DNA from: Micromonospora humi
GTDB taxonomy: Bacteria; Actinomycetota; Actinomycetes; Mycobacteriales; Micromonosporaceae
Direction: 5' to 3'
DNA: 64,000 nt
Assembly (NCBI RefSeq): GCF_900090105.1
Contig: NZ_FMDM01000007.1
Span: 124,001-188,000, forward strand
Below the pieces are notes generated by a model, which was given only the letters and a program-made list of their open reading frames with translations, was not told the DNA's origin and made no database searches. Positions within the stretch are counted from its first letter, which is position 1, and each line of letters begins with the position of its first letter. Below, in pieces: positions 18,948 through 27,706 of the stretch. A program made the position numbers and the translations under genes.

Positions 18948-21900
18948 ATGAGGTGGACCGTGCGATCCGCGACCGGGCTCGCCGTACTCGTGACGGCTCT
19001 GGCGGCCGGGGCGGCGAGCGCCGCCGCGGCACCCGCCGACGACGGTCTCGGCCTGGCGCTGCGGCCCGGGCAGGCGGACTACCGCGCCGGCGACCAGGTC
19101 CGCCTGGACCTCACCGTCACGAACTCCACCGGGTCGGCGTGCGCGCTGCCCACCACCGCCGTCGGCACCGCCCAGATCACCGGGGTACGCCGGGACGGGC
19201 GCGACCTCGCGCCGTCGCTGGCCCGCAGCTTCCACGACGACGGCATCGCCGCCGCGGCCGGCGCCGGCCTGACCACGGTCGAACCCGGCGCGACCGCGAC
19301 CGTGAAGCTGACCGGCATCCGGCTGCACGACGGGGACGCCCCCGGCGACGTGGTGTTCCGCTCGGTGGCCGCCACGCCGGACGGTGGCGGCCTGGACTCG
19401 CTCTGGCCGGTCGGCGCCCCCGGCCGGTACGAGGTCACCGCCGGCTACGTGACGCTGCCGGTCACCGGCGCGACGAACCTCTGCCCGGGCGCGACGGCGC
19501 TGCGGACCACCACGTTCACGGTCGGCGACGGCGGCACGGCCGCCCGCCGCTGGCTCTGGCCGGTCGCCGGGGCGCTGGTGCTGCTGGCGCTGCTGGCCGT
19601 GCTCGTGGTCGTGCTGCGGGCCCGCCGCCGACGGCCGACCGCCGCCGCCGTGGCCCTGCTGCTGGTGGCGGTGGGCGCGCTGGTCGGTGGCGGTTCCCGG
19701 CCGGCCCGGGCGGACTACTCGATCGACCCGACCGGGGGCGTGCCGGTCAGCGGCGTCGACTTCCAGGCCGCCGTCGACGGCTGCCTCAAGGGGTTCGCCG
19801 AGCCCGGCGGCGACCCGGCCGGCCTGCTGCCCCGGCTGAAGGACAAGAAGACGCCGAAGGTGCGGATCGTCCCCACCCCGGGCGGGTCGGGCGCGTTCGA
19901 GACGCCGGAGAGCGCCGACGGCAAGGGCTCGTCCTCGGTCACCTGGAACCCGACCTCCACCGACCCGTACGACGACGGGGTGGCCCGGGACCCCTGCGCC
20001 GCGCTCTACCACGAGCTGAACCACGCCGACGACATCTCCCGCGGCGCGGTCCCGCCCGGCCAGTGCGGGAGCACCGGGATCCCCACCGCGGAGGTGAAGG
20101 CGACGCTCGCGGAGAACCGCTACCGGGCCGCGAAGGGCCTGCCGCCGCGCACCCAGTACAAGGAACATCCGCTGCCGAAGAGCCTCGACGAGTGCAAGAA
20201 ACCGGCGAAGAAGACGCCCCCGCCCAAGGGGCCGGTGAAACTCTGCGAGAACGGCGCCGACTGCGGCGGCAGCAACGGCGACCCGCACCTGGTCACCTTC
20301 GACCGGGTCTCCTACGACTTCCAGGCCGTCGGCGAGTTCACGCTCGTCACCGCCACCGGCGGCGACCCGCTGGAGGTGCAGGTCCGCCAGGCGCCGATGG
20401 CCGGCACCCGTACCGCCTCGGTCAACTCGGCGGTCGCGTTCCGGATCGGCGCCCACCGCGTCGCGCTCACCCTCACCGGCGGCGCCACCCGGGTGCACGT
20501 CGACGGTGCGCCGCTGGCCGCGCCGCCGGAGCGCACCGACCTGGCCGGCGGCGGCACCCTCACCCGCCGTCCCTCCGACACCGGAGCGACCGACGGGTAC
20601 GACGTGACGTGGCCGGACGGCTCCGCGGCGGCGGTCGACCAGATCGGCCGCTACGGCTACCGGGTGCTGGTCCGGCTCGCCGACGACCGGGCCGGAAAGG
20701 TACGCGGCCTGCTCGGCGACTTCGACGGCGACCCCGGCGACGACATCGCCCCCGCCGCCGGGCCGGCCCTCACCCAGCCCGTGCCGTTCGCGGCGCTCTA
20801 CCCGGCGTACGCGGACAGCTGGCGGATTCCCGCGGACCGCTCGCTGCTGCACTACGACGACGGGGAGGACACCGGCACGTTCACCGACCGCGGCTTCCCC
20901 GAGCGGGAGGTGACCGCCGGCGGCCTCGACCCGGCCCGGCGCGCCGCCGCCGAGCAGATCTGCCGGTGGGCCGGCGTCACCGCCCCCGGCCCGCTCGCCG
21001 AGTGCGTCTTCGACGTCGCGGTCAGCGGGCGGCCCGAGTTCGCCGTCGCCGGGGCCACCACCGAACAGGTCGCCCCGCCCACCGGCGCGCCGATCACCGC
21101 CGTGCCGGTCGCCACCGCCAGCCTCACCCCCGGCGGCGAGCCGCTGACGTTCCCCGGCCGCGCCGGCGACGCCGTCTTCGTCGACGTCACCGCCCCCGGC
21201 ATCGCCGACCGCTGCTCGCCCTACCAGCTCGTCGACCCGGACGGGCGGGAGATCGCCGGCGGCTGCAACATCAACGGCATCGGCTACGTCGACCGCGTCG
21301 ACCTCACCGCCACCGGCCGGTACGCGCTGCGGGTCGCCGCCGCCCCCGGCGACACCGGCCGCGCCGCCGTCCGGGTCTACGCCGCCCGGGACAGCGGCGG
21401 CACCCTGCAACCCGACGGCCCGACCGTGACCGCGTCGATCGCGCAACCCGGCGCCCGGGCGCGCTACCGGTTCACCGGCCGGGCCGGGGAGCGGGCCTAC
21501 GTCGAGGTGCCCGACAGCACGCTGCCCGACCAGTGCTCCCCGCTGGAGTTGCGGGATCCGGCCGGGCAACTGCTGCGCAGCGGCTGCGTGGTGAACGGCG
21601 TCGGCGAGGTCGACGGCACGCTCCTGCCCGCCGACGGGACGTACACCGTGCTTGTCGACCCGGTCGAGCGCGGCACCGGCACGGCGACGCTGCGCCTGGT
21701 CACGAGCCGCGACCGGGACGCGACGATCACCGTCGGCGGGCCGCCGGTCGTCGCGGACGTCGACCGGCCCGGCGCGGTGACCGGCTACCGGTTCACCGCC
21801 ACCGCCGGCACGTCGGTGACGGTGACCGCCACCGCCGCGACGCTGCCCGACCAGTGCGGCGCGCTGGTGCTGCGCGCGCCGGACGGCAGCACGCTCACCA

Positions 21901-22025
21901 CCGGCTGCGTGATCAACGGCGCCGGCGGGATCACCGCGACCACGCTGCCGGCGGCCGGGTCGTACACGCTGCTGGTCGACCCGTCGGGGGCGGCGACCGG
22001 GCGGGTCACGCTGGCCCTGCGGTGA
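18948..22025 (+). CDS. Large surface protein: HELNH zinc-peptidase-like region, VWD domain and three C-terminal repeats
   Basis: A 1025-residue protein with an unusual order. Residues 1-28 are a signal peptide, then an Ig-like region, a membrane helix near 205-228, and a second signal-like hydrophobic stretch near 232-255 ending ARA. Next is a domain with LYHELNHADD (His355, Glu356, His359), a zincin-type motif like that of M91 peptidases. CGGSNGDPHLVTFD near residue 444 opens a von Willebrand D domain. Three related units of about 100 residues (723-820, 828-925, 934-1025), each with a cysteine pair and a GxGxV/I segment, end the protein. The arrangement suggests two exported proteins fused. 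TACAGT lies seven bases before the ATG. Substrate unknown. Confidence 0.85.
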   Translation: MRWTVRSATGLAVLVTALAAGAASAAAAPADDGLGLALRPGQADYRAGDQVRLDLTVTNSTGSACALPTTAVGTAQITGVRRDGRDLAPSLARSFHDDGIAAAAGAGLTTVEPGATATVKLTGIRLHDGDAPGDVVFRSVAATPDGGGLDSLWPVGAPGRYEVTAGYVTLPVTGATNLCPGATALRTTTFTVGDGGTAARRWLWPVAGALVLLALLAVLVVVLRARRRRPTAAAVALLLVAVGALVGGGSRPARADYSIDPTGGVPVSGVDFQAAVDGCLKGFAEPGGDPAGLLPRLKDKKTPKVRIVPTPGGSGAFETPESADGKGSSSVTWNPTSTDPYDDGVARDPCAALYHELNHADDISRGAVPPGQCGSTGIPTAEVKATLAENRYRAAKGLPPRTQYKEHPLPKSLDECKKPAKKTPPPKGPVKLCENGADCGGSNGDPHLVTFDRVSYDFQAVGEFTLVTATGGDPLEVQVRQAPMAGTRTASVNSAVAFRIGAHRVALTLTGGATRVHVDGAPLAAPPERTDLAGGGTLTRRPSDTGATDGYDVTWPDGSAAAVDQIGRYGYRVLVRLADDRAGKVRGLLGDFDGDPGDDIAPAAGPALTQPVPFAALYPAYADSWRIPADRSLLHYDDGEDTGTFTDRGFPEREVTAGGLDPARRAAAEQICRWAGVTAPGPLAECVFDVAVSGRPEFAVAGATTEQVAPPTGAPITAVPVATASLTPGGEPLTFPGRAGDAVFVDVTAPGIADRCSPYQLVDPDGREIAGGCNINGIGYVDRVDLTATGRYALRVAAAPGDTGRAAVRVYAARDSGGTLQPDGPTVTASIAQPGARARYRFTGRAGERAYVEVPDSTLPDQCSPLELRDPAGQLLRSGCVVNGVGEVDGTLLPADGTYTVLVDPVERGTGTATLRLVTSRDRDATITVGGPPVVADVDRPGAVTGYRFTATAGTSVTVTATAATLPDQCGALVLRAPDGSTLTTGCVINGAGGITATTLPAAGSYTLLVDPSGAATGRVTLALR

Positions 22026-22074
22026 GGTCGCCCCCTGGGTGCGGAGGCCGGCGCGGGGGCTGCTAACGTTCCGT

Positions 22075-22180
22075 CCCGTTGTCGGTGAGCGCCGCTAGCT
22101 CAACTGGCAGAGCAGCGGACTCTTAATCCGCGGGTTCGGGGTTCGAGTCCCTGGCGGCGCACCAACGAGCAAGGCCCTGA
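22075..22180 (+). repeat. Direct repeat spanning tRNA-Lys, copy 2
   Basis: 104 of 106 bases match 9474-9579, including the complete tRNA. The two copies bracket 12.5 kb. Confidence 0.9.
22089..22164 (+). tRNA. tRNA-Lys (CTT), copy 2
   Basis: Identical in every base to the tRNA at 9488-9563, with encoded CCA. TAACGT upstream is the likely -10 element; a clear -35 is not seen. Confidence 0.97.
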
Positions 22181-22209
22181 CCCGGTGCCTCCACCGGCGA
22201 GGGGCCTTT
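22171..22209 (+). terminator. Terminator of tRNA-Lys copy 2
   Basis: AAGGCCC, then CCGGTG/CACCGG around a short loop, then GGGGCCTTT. The base of the stem is shared with copy 1 but the upper stem and loop have diverged. Confidence 0.75.
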
Positions 22210-22303
22210 CGCTTACGCCCTGGTGGTCCTTGCGACGCCGAGCCGCCTGTCGGGGGCCGTCGGGGCCTCCGCGGGTCGACGGCCCGGGCGTAGCATCCCT
22301 TTC

Positions 22304-23905
22304 ATGATCGAGGAGTTCGCTGGTCGGCTCCTGCGCGACCTGGCCCGCCTCGACCCGTGTGCGGCAGTGGTCGAGGGCGGCGAGCAGGACGTCGACGGGC
22401 TCACCGACTACGGTCCCGACGGCCACCAGGCCCGCGCCGACCTCGCCGCCTCTGCCCTGGGCGAACTGGAGACCCTGCCCGGGCAGGGTCCGTTGCACAT
22501 CCATCTCACCGAGCGGCTTCGTGCCCGCATCGCCTTCCACGAGGCCGGCGAGGATCTGCGCGAGCTGCATGCGGCGGCCACCGGACCGCTCGCGCTCATC
22601 CGCCAGGCCGTCGAGGCCGGGGTACCCGGCCGGGGCGTCGAGGGCGCGGCCTACGAGGACGGCTGGGCGCGGGTGGCCGGGCGTCTCGCCGCGATCCCGA
22701 CGACCCTGGAGGGGTACGCCCGCAGCCTCCTGCTCGCCGCCGAGCGTGGCCACCTGCCGAGCCGACGTCAGGTGGAACTCGTGACCCAGCGCTGCCGCGC
22801 CTGGGCGGACGAGGACATCGCCCTGGTGGAGCGGTATGGCGACGGCCCCCAGCGGGCGTCGTTGCGGGCGGCGGCGCAGGGCGCGCGGGACGCGTACCGG
22901 AAACTGGGCGCGACCTTGGCCGCGGACCTGGGGCCGCGGGCGCGCGGCGACGAGGCGTTCGGGCCGGAGCGGTACGCCCGCTGGGTGCGGACCTTCCTCG
23001 CGGACGAGCCGGATCCACGCGAGCTGCACGACTGGGGGTGGGACGAGTTCGCCGCGATCGAGGCGGAGCTGGTCGCCGAGGCGAAGGCCCTCGGCGGGAG
23101 CGTGCCCGAGGTGATCGAGCGACTCGACCGGCCCGATGCGCCGGGCACGCTGCCCAGCCGGGCCGCGTTCGGCGACTGGCTGCAGGAGCTGTTGCAGGCC
23201 ACCACCGAGCAGCTGCACGGCGTGCACTTCGACATCCCCGCACCGCTCCGGCGCATCGAGTCCCGGGTGACCGGGTCGGCCGGCACTTCCTACACCGGGC
23301 CGTCGCGTGACCTGTCCCGTCCCGGCCGGGTCTGGTGGTTCCTCCCCGAGGGCCAGCAGACGTTTCCCACCTGGTTCGCCTACAGCACCGCCTACCACGA
23401 GGGGGTCCCCGGCCATCACCTCCAGATGGGCCACGAGGCCTGCCAGGGCGGGCTCGGGCCGGAGCTGAACCTGCTCGGCGGGCTCTCCGGCTGTCGGGAG
23501 GGCTGGGCGCTCTACGCCGAGCGGTTCATGGACGAGATCGGCTACTACGAACGGCCGGGCGCACGCCTCGGGCACCTCCTGATGCAACTGCTGCGGGCGG
23601 CCCGGGTGGTGCTCGACGTGGGTCTGCACCTGCGGCTGCCGGTGCCGTCCGGCGGCGGCGAGCGGTGGACGCCGGACACCGCGCTCCGACTGCTGCGGGA
23701 CCGCTGCCACCAGGGTCCGTACGCGTCGGGTGAACTCGCGCGTTATCTGGGCCGGCCCGGGCAGGCGCTGACGTACAAGGTCGGCGAGCGGGTGTGGTTG
23801 GCGGGCCGGTCCTCCTTCCGTGGCGACCGGCGGGCCTTCCACCGTCGGGCGCTGGCGGTCGGCTCGCGAGGGCTCGGACAGTTGGCCGTGGCGTTGGCCG
23901 CCTGA
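22304..23905 (+). CDS. DUF885 family putative zinc metallopeptidase
   Basis: A 533-residue cytoplasmic protein with no signal peptide. It is helical throughout and carries YHEGVPGHHLQ (His365, Glu366, His371) and, downstream, EGWALYAERFMDE, which supplies the third ligand region. Both motifs are diagnostic of DUF885, a family distantly related to M32/M3-like peptidases. Substrates are poorly known; some members are dipeptidases or carboxypeptidases. TAGCAT at 22291-22296 lies seven bases before the ATG, with no Shine-Dalgarno, so leaderless. It is 140 bases after tRNA-Lys copy 2. Confidence 0.9.
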   Translation: MIEEFAGRLLRDLARLDPCAAVVEGGEQDVDGLTDYGPDGHQARADLAASALGELETLPGQGPLHIHLTERLRARIAFHEAGEDLRELHAAATGPLALIRQAVEAGVPGRGVEGAAYEDGWARVAGRLAAIPTTLEGYARSLLLAAERGHLPSRRQVELVTQRCRAWADEDIALVERYGDGPQRASLRAAAQGARDAYRKLGATLAADLGPRARGDEAFGPERYARWVRTFLADEPDPRELHDWGWDEFAAIEAELVAEAKALGGSVPEVIERLDRPDAPGTLPSRAAFGDWLQELLQATTEQLHGVHFDIPAPLRRIESRVTGSAGTSYTGPSRDLSRPGRVWWFLPEGQQTFPTWFAYSTAYHEGVPGHHLQMGHEACQGGLGPELNLLGGLSGCREGWALYAERFMDEIGYYERPGARLGHLLMQLLRAARVVLDVGLHLRLPVPSGGGERWTPDTALRLLRDRCHQGPYASGELARYLGRPGQALTYKVGERVWLAGRSSFRGDRRAFHRRALAVGSRGLGQLAVALAA

Positions 23906-23917
23906 GGGGCTGGTGAA

Positions 23918-24334
23918 TCAGAGGCTCAGGTATGCCCAGCCGCCCAGGCAGAGGGCGGTCCAGCCGAGGACGGCCGCGACGATTCCGGCCAGGGTCGGCT
24001 CCTGCCACGCGCGAGCGAGGTAGCGGCACAGCGGCACCGCCACCAGCAGGCTCGGGGCCAGGATCAGGCCCGTCTCCAGGAGGACGACGCCGATGTCCGC
24101 CGGTGGGGTGGGACATCCGAAGTGACCCGCGCAGCCCTCCAGACGGCCCGTGGTGTCCGATCGCAGGAAGCCGGGGGTGGTGCCGGACTTCGACGCGTTC
24201 ACCAGCGCCGCCAGGATGGCCGGCAGGGAGCAGATCGCCGCGTAGCAGAGGGTGAGAACCTGGTAGGCGCGTCGGGTGTGGGCATTCGTCGGCTCCTCGG
24301 CCACCGGCGTGGGCGTGGTGTGGTCTTCCGCCAT
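23918..24334 (-). CDS. Four-helix membrane protein of unknown function
   Basis: A 138-residue protein with a hydrophilic 20-residue N-terminus and about three or four membrane helices. A cysteine pair (CAGHFGC) lies in the first external loop. No family recognised. Its ATG overlaps the stop of the upstream VOC gene as TGATG, so the two are translationally coupled. Confidence 0.7.
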   Translation of the reverse strand: MAEDHTTPTPVAEEPTNAHTRRAYQVLTLCYAAICSLPAILAALVNASKSGTTPGFLRSDTTGRLEGCAGHFGCPTPPADIGVVLLETGLILAPSLLVAVPLCRYLARAWQEPTLAGIVAAVLGWTALCLGGWAYLSL

Positions 24335-24690
24335 CAGCCGCGGTATTCCACGAGGCAGAACTCGTGGCCCTCCGGGTCGGCCATCACCACGACCACCCCC
24401 TCGTCGTAGTCGTGCCGCTCCCCGGTGAACGTGCCACCCAGGCGCGCGACGGTCGACATCGCCTCGTCGAGGTCGTCGACCGTGACGTCGAGGTGGATCC
24501 GGACCTTCCCGGCCCGGGGCTCGGCGACCGGCTGGAACACCAGGCGGGGCTGGGCGTCACCGCGTTCGCCGAGGTAGACCCAGCCCTCCTCGGACGAGCC
24601 GGGTTCGCGACCGAGCAGGGCGCTCCAGAACCGGGCGACCCGTACCGGATCGAGACAGTCGATGGTGACACCGGACCAGACGTTCGCCAT
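24334..24690 (-). CDS. VOC (glyoxalase-like) family protein
   Basis: A 118-residue protein with the paired beta-alpha-beta-beta-beta units of the VOC superfamily: FWSALLGREPG in the first half and MADPEGHEFCLVEY at the end. Such single-domain proteins bind small ligands or metals; no reaction can be assigned. The ATG at 24690 follows GGATCGGCGG. It shares its transcript with the membrane gene downstream and is divergent from the GH44 gene. Confidence 0.85.
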   Translation of the reverse strand: MANVWSGVTIDCLDPVRVARFWSALLGREPGSSEEGWVYLGERGDAQPRLVFQPVAEPRAGKVRIHLDVTVDDLDEAMSTVARLGGTFTGERHDYDEGVVVVMADPEGHEFCLVEYRG

Positions 24691-24737
24691 CCGCCGATCC
24701 TGGCAGAAGGCGGTCGACATAGCAGAACGTCGATGGA

Positions 24738-24765
24738 TTGACTTGATATAGACGGTCAGTAATAT
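24738..24765 (+). promoter_or_regulatory. Promoter of the GH44 gene
   Basis: TTGACT (24738-24743) and TAATAT (24760-24765) are 16 bases apart in a conspicuously AT-rich patch 50 bases before the ATG. Confidence 0.55.
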
Positions 24766-24813
24766 GTATGCGGGTTCGGTCCGTCCTGGGCTGATCGGCG
24801 GCGGGAGTCCCTG

Positions 24814-26469
24814 ATGGGTGTGCAAAGGCGGCGCAAGCCACGTCCGACCACGGTGCTCGGGGCGGTCGGCTGTCTCGTGGCGGGGCTGTCGACCACCCAG
24901 GCGGTCGCCGCTCCGGCAGTGGCCGCCGACGGGCTGACCCTGGCCGTGAACGTGTCCGCGGCCCGGCACCCGATCAGCCCCGACATCTACGGCATGAACG
25001 GCGGCGACCCGGCCCTGGTGGCCGAACTCGGTACGCCGGTGGCCCGCTGGGGCGGTAACTCGAGCAGCCGCTACAACTTCAAGAACCACACCTACAACAC
25101 CGGCAGCGACTGGTACTTCGAGAACATCGTGGCCGGGCCGGACAACACGCTCGAGGCGTTCGTCCAGCGCAACCGGGACCACGGGACCAGGCAGGTGGTC
25201 ACCGTGCCGTTGATCGGATGGGTGGCGAAGGACTCGCCCTCGTCACACCCGTTCGCCTGTGGTTTCCCGGCCACCCGTTTTCCGGAGCAGGACTCGTTCG
25301 ACCAGTGGGACCCCAACTGCGGCAACGGCCGGCACGCCGACGCGAACCTGACCGGGGCGGTCCCCTCGGACACCTCGATCCCGGCCGACGCGTCGTTCGC
25401 CGGCGAGATGGTGTCCCATCTCGTCGACCAGTTCGGCCCGGCGTCCCGTGGCGGCGTGCCGATCTACGAGCTCGACAACGAGCCGGTGTTGTGGAACTCC
25501 ACCCACCGCGACGTGCACCCCGATCCGGTGAGCTACGACGAGCTGGGCGGCAAGGGTACGGCCACCGCCGCGGCGATCAAGGCGGCCGACCCGCGCGCGA
25601 AGGTGCTCGGCCCGTCCGGCTGGGGCTACTGCGAGTGGGTGGCATCCGGCGTCGACGGATGCGCGCCGGGTGCGGACGCGGCGGCGCACGGCGGGCTCAA
25701 CCTGTCCCAGTGGTACCTGAAGAACATGAAGGACTTCAGCGACGCCCACGGTGGGAAGCGCTTCCTCGACTACTTCGACCAGCACTACTATCCGCAGATC
25801 AGCGGCGGCAAGGACCCGGACGCCAACGCGCTGCGGCTGCGCTCCACCCGGTCGTTGTGGGATCCGAACTACCAGGACGAGTCGTGGATCGGCGCGGGCG
25901 GGGTGAACGCGCCGCCGTTGCAGTTCATCCGCCAGATGAAGGCGTGGGTCGCGCAGTACTACCCCGGCACGAAGGTCGCCGTCACCGAATACAACTGGGG
26001 CGCGTTGGACGACATCAACGGCGCGCTCGCGCAGGCCGACGTGCTCGGCATCTTCGGCCGCGAGGGCCTGGACCTGGCCACCATCTGGGGTGAACCGAAA
26101 CCGACCGACCCCGGGGCGTACGCGTTCCGGATGTACCGGAACTACGACGGCGCCCGGAGCCGGTTCGGGGACGTGAGCGTGTCGGCGGTCAGCAGCGACC
26201 AGGGGAAGCTCGCCGTCTACGCCGCGCAACGCTCGTCCGACAGGGCGCTCACCGTCATGGTGGTCAACAAGACCGGCGAGGACCTGACGTCGCGGCTGGC
26301 GCTCACCGGGCTGCACGGCGGCGGTAAGGCGCAGCGGTTCACCTACGGCCCGGCCGATCTCACCTCGATCGTCCGGGGCACGGATCTGCGGGTGGTCCGT
26401 GGCGGCGTCAGCGCGACGTACCCGGCGAACTCCGTGACGCTGCTCGTCCTGCCGCAGCGCCGACACTGA
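24814..26469 (+). CDS. Secreted GH44 endoglucanase/xyloglucanase-like enzyme
   Basis: A 551-residue protein. Signal peptide to about residue 39, then ISPDIYGMN and RWGGNSSSRYN, typical of the GH44 N-terminus. ELDNEP gives the acid/base Glu223 and TEYNWG the nucleophile Glu392. A beta-sandwich domain from about 455 completes the GH44 fold. There is no carbohydrate-binding module. GH44 enzymes cut beta-1,4-glucans and xyloglucan; which is preferred here cannot be told. GGGAGTCCCTG precedes the ATG. Its partner in use is probably the CE and GH59 enzymes further along. Confidence 0.92.
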   Translation: MGVQRRRKPRPTTVLGAVGCLVAGLSTTQAVAAPAVAADGLTLAVNVSAARHPISPDIYGMNGGDPALVAELGTPVARWGGNSSSRYNFKNHTYNTGSDWYFENIVAGPDNTLEAFVQRNRDHGTRQVVTVPLIGWVAKDSPSSHPFACGFPATRFPEQDSFDQWDPNCGNGRHADANLTGAVPSDTSIPADASFAGEMVSHLVDQFGPASRGGVPIYELDNEPVLWNSTHRDVHPDPVSYDELGGKGTATAAAIKAADPRAKVLGPSGWGYCEWVASGVDGCAPGADAAAHGGLNLSQWYLKNMKDFSDAHGGKRFLDYFDQHYYPQISGGKDPDANALRLRSTRSLWDPNYQDESWIGAGGVNAPPLQFIRQMKAWVAQYYPGTKVAVTEYNWGALDDINGALAQADVLGIFGREGLDLATIWGEPKPTDPGAYAFRMYRNYDGARSRFGDVSVSAVSSDQGKLAVYAAQRSSDRALTVMVVNKTGEDLTSRLALTGLHGGGKAQRFTYGPADLTSIVRGTDLRVVRGGVSATYPANSVTLLVLPQRRH

Positions 26470-26473
26470 GCGG

Positions 26474-26911
26474 TCAGAGGACGTCGAACTCGTTGCCCTC
26501 CGGGTCGGCCATCGTCACGTGGTCCGGCGTACCGTCCATCTCGTCGACCCGCAGCACGGTCCCGCCGGCCGCCACCAGCTTGTCGACCGCCGCCTGGATC
26601 CGGGGCCAGCGCGTCTCGAACGGCTCCTGCCGGCCGCCGCCCACGTGGATGTCGAGGTGCATCCGGTTCTTGACCACCTTCGACTCCGGCACCTTCAGGA
26701 ACGAGATGCCGGGTCGTACGCCGTTCGGATCCTCGATGTGCGCGCCGTCGTCCCACTCGTCCTCGGGCACCTGGAAGTGGACCAGCCACGCCTCCCAGGT
26801 GGCGAAGCCCTCCGGCGGGGTGCCCGGGACGTAGCCCAGCGCGAGGCACCAGAACGCCGCCAGCTCGCGCGGGCGGGCACAGTCGACGGTCAACGACCAG
26901 CGTTCGGACAT
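26474..26911 (-). CDS. VOC (glyoxalase-like) family protein
   Basis: A 145-residue protein of the actinobacterial glyoxalase-like type. WSLTVDCARPRELAAFW opens it and MADPEGNEFDVL closes it, with HLDIHV in the middle. No reaction is known. TATGGT (26923-26918) lies six bases before the ATG, so a leaderless transcript is likely. It converges on the GH44 gene with only four bases between. Confidence 0.85.
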   Translation of the reverse strand: MSERWSLTVDCARPRELAAFWCLALGYVPGTPPEGFATWEAWLVHFQVPEDEWDDGAHIEDPNGVRPGISFLKVPESKVVKNRMHLDIHVGGGRQEPFETRWPRIQAAVDKLVAAGGTVLRVDEMDGTPDHVTMADPEGNEFDVL

Positions 26912-26935
26912 CGGCCGACCATAGGCGCCGAACCG

Positions 26936-27676
26936 TCAGCCCTGCCGGGTGGGCCGGATGGTCAGGTCGCCGATCTCGACGTCGTCGGGCTGGTCGATCG
27001 CGAACGCTATCGCCCGGGCGACCGCCGCCGGGTCGATGCCGAGGTCGGCCATGTGCTGCCGCGCCTGGTCGCGCGCGGCCGGGTCGTCCACGGCGCTGTC
27101 GATCAGCTCGGTACGCACGTAGCCGGGGGAGATCGACGTGGTGCGCAGGACACCGTCGGTGTTCTCCTGCCGCAGCGCCTCCAGCAGGGTGCGGACCGCG
27201 TTTTTCGTGCCGGCGTACACCGCCTGGCTGGGGGTGATCTTCAGCCCCGAGGTGGACACGACGGTGACCAGGTGGCCGCTGCCCTGGCGGCGGAACGCCG
27301 GCAGCGCCGCGGCGATGCCGTGCAGGACGCCCCTGAGGTTCACCTCGATCATCTCCGACCAGCCCGCCACGTCGAGGTCGCCGACGGGGCCCAGCCTGGC
27401 GATTCCGGCGTTGCCCACCAGGACGTCCAGCCGGCCGTACCGCTCGACGGCGGTGTCGACGAGCGCGGTGAGGTCGGCGGGGTCGGTGACGTCGACGCGG
27501 ACGGCGGTCGCGGTGCCGCCGGCGGCCGTGATCCCGTCGACCACCCGCTCCAGCCGGTCGGTGCGGCGGGCGCCGAGGACGACTGTCGCTCCGTGTGCGG
27601 CGAGGTGCCGGGCGGTCGCCTCGCCGATGCCACTGCTGGCGCCCGTGACGGCGACGATCTTGCCGTGGATGGTCAT
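26936..27676 (-). CDS. SDR family oxidoreductase under TetR control
   Basis: A 246-residue classical short-chain dehydrogenase. TGASSGIG forms the cofactor loop, NAG is present, and YAGTK is the catalytic YxxxK. An arginine after GAR in strand two suggests NADPH. GGAGG lies seven bases before the ATG at 27676. It is divergent from a TetR gene, and two palindromes between the starts look like operators, so a small electrophile or alcohol probably induces it. Confidence 0.93.
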   Translation of the reverse strand: MTIHGKIVAVTGASSGIGEATARHLAAHGATVVLGARRTDRLERVVDGITAAGGTATAVRVDVTDPADLTALVDTAVERYGRLDVLVGNAGIARLGPVGDLDVAGWSEMIEVNLRGVLHGIAAALPAFRRQGSGHLVTVVSTSGLKITPSQAVYAGTKNAVRTLLEALRQENTDGVLRTTSISPGYVRTELIDSAVDDPAARDQARQHMADLGIDPAAVARAIAFAIDQPDDVEIGDLTIRPTRQG

Positions 27677-27694
27677 GGTGGCCTCCCCTAGACT

Positions 27695-27706
27695 GGACAC
27701 ATGTCC
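27695..27706. promoter_or_regulatory. TetR operator O1
   Basis: GGACACATGTCC: half-sites GGACA and TGTCC around two bases. It covers the likely transcription start and ATG of the TetR gene, just after a TAGACT -10 box at 27689-27694. Confidence 0.65.

Noticed and set aside
17909..22066. A 1385-codon open frame on the plus strand, and other very long ones at 18258-21569 (-), 31745-34864 (-), 35433-38267 (-) and 43167-46493 (+)
   Set aside because: They lie over genes with clear domains, use Arg/Gly/Pro-rich nonsense-like protein, and are expected when third-position GC is very high.
22100..23842. Minus-strand frame ending in a GLEPRTRGLRVRCSAS-like peptide, and a similar one at 9494-10213
   Set aside because: The peptide is the antisense translation of tRNA-Lys, a common annotation artefact.
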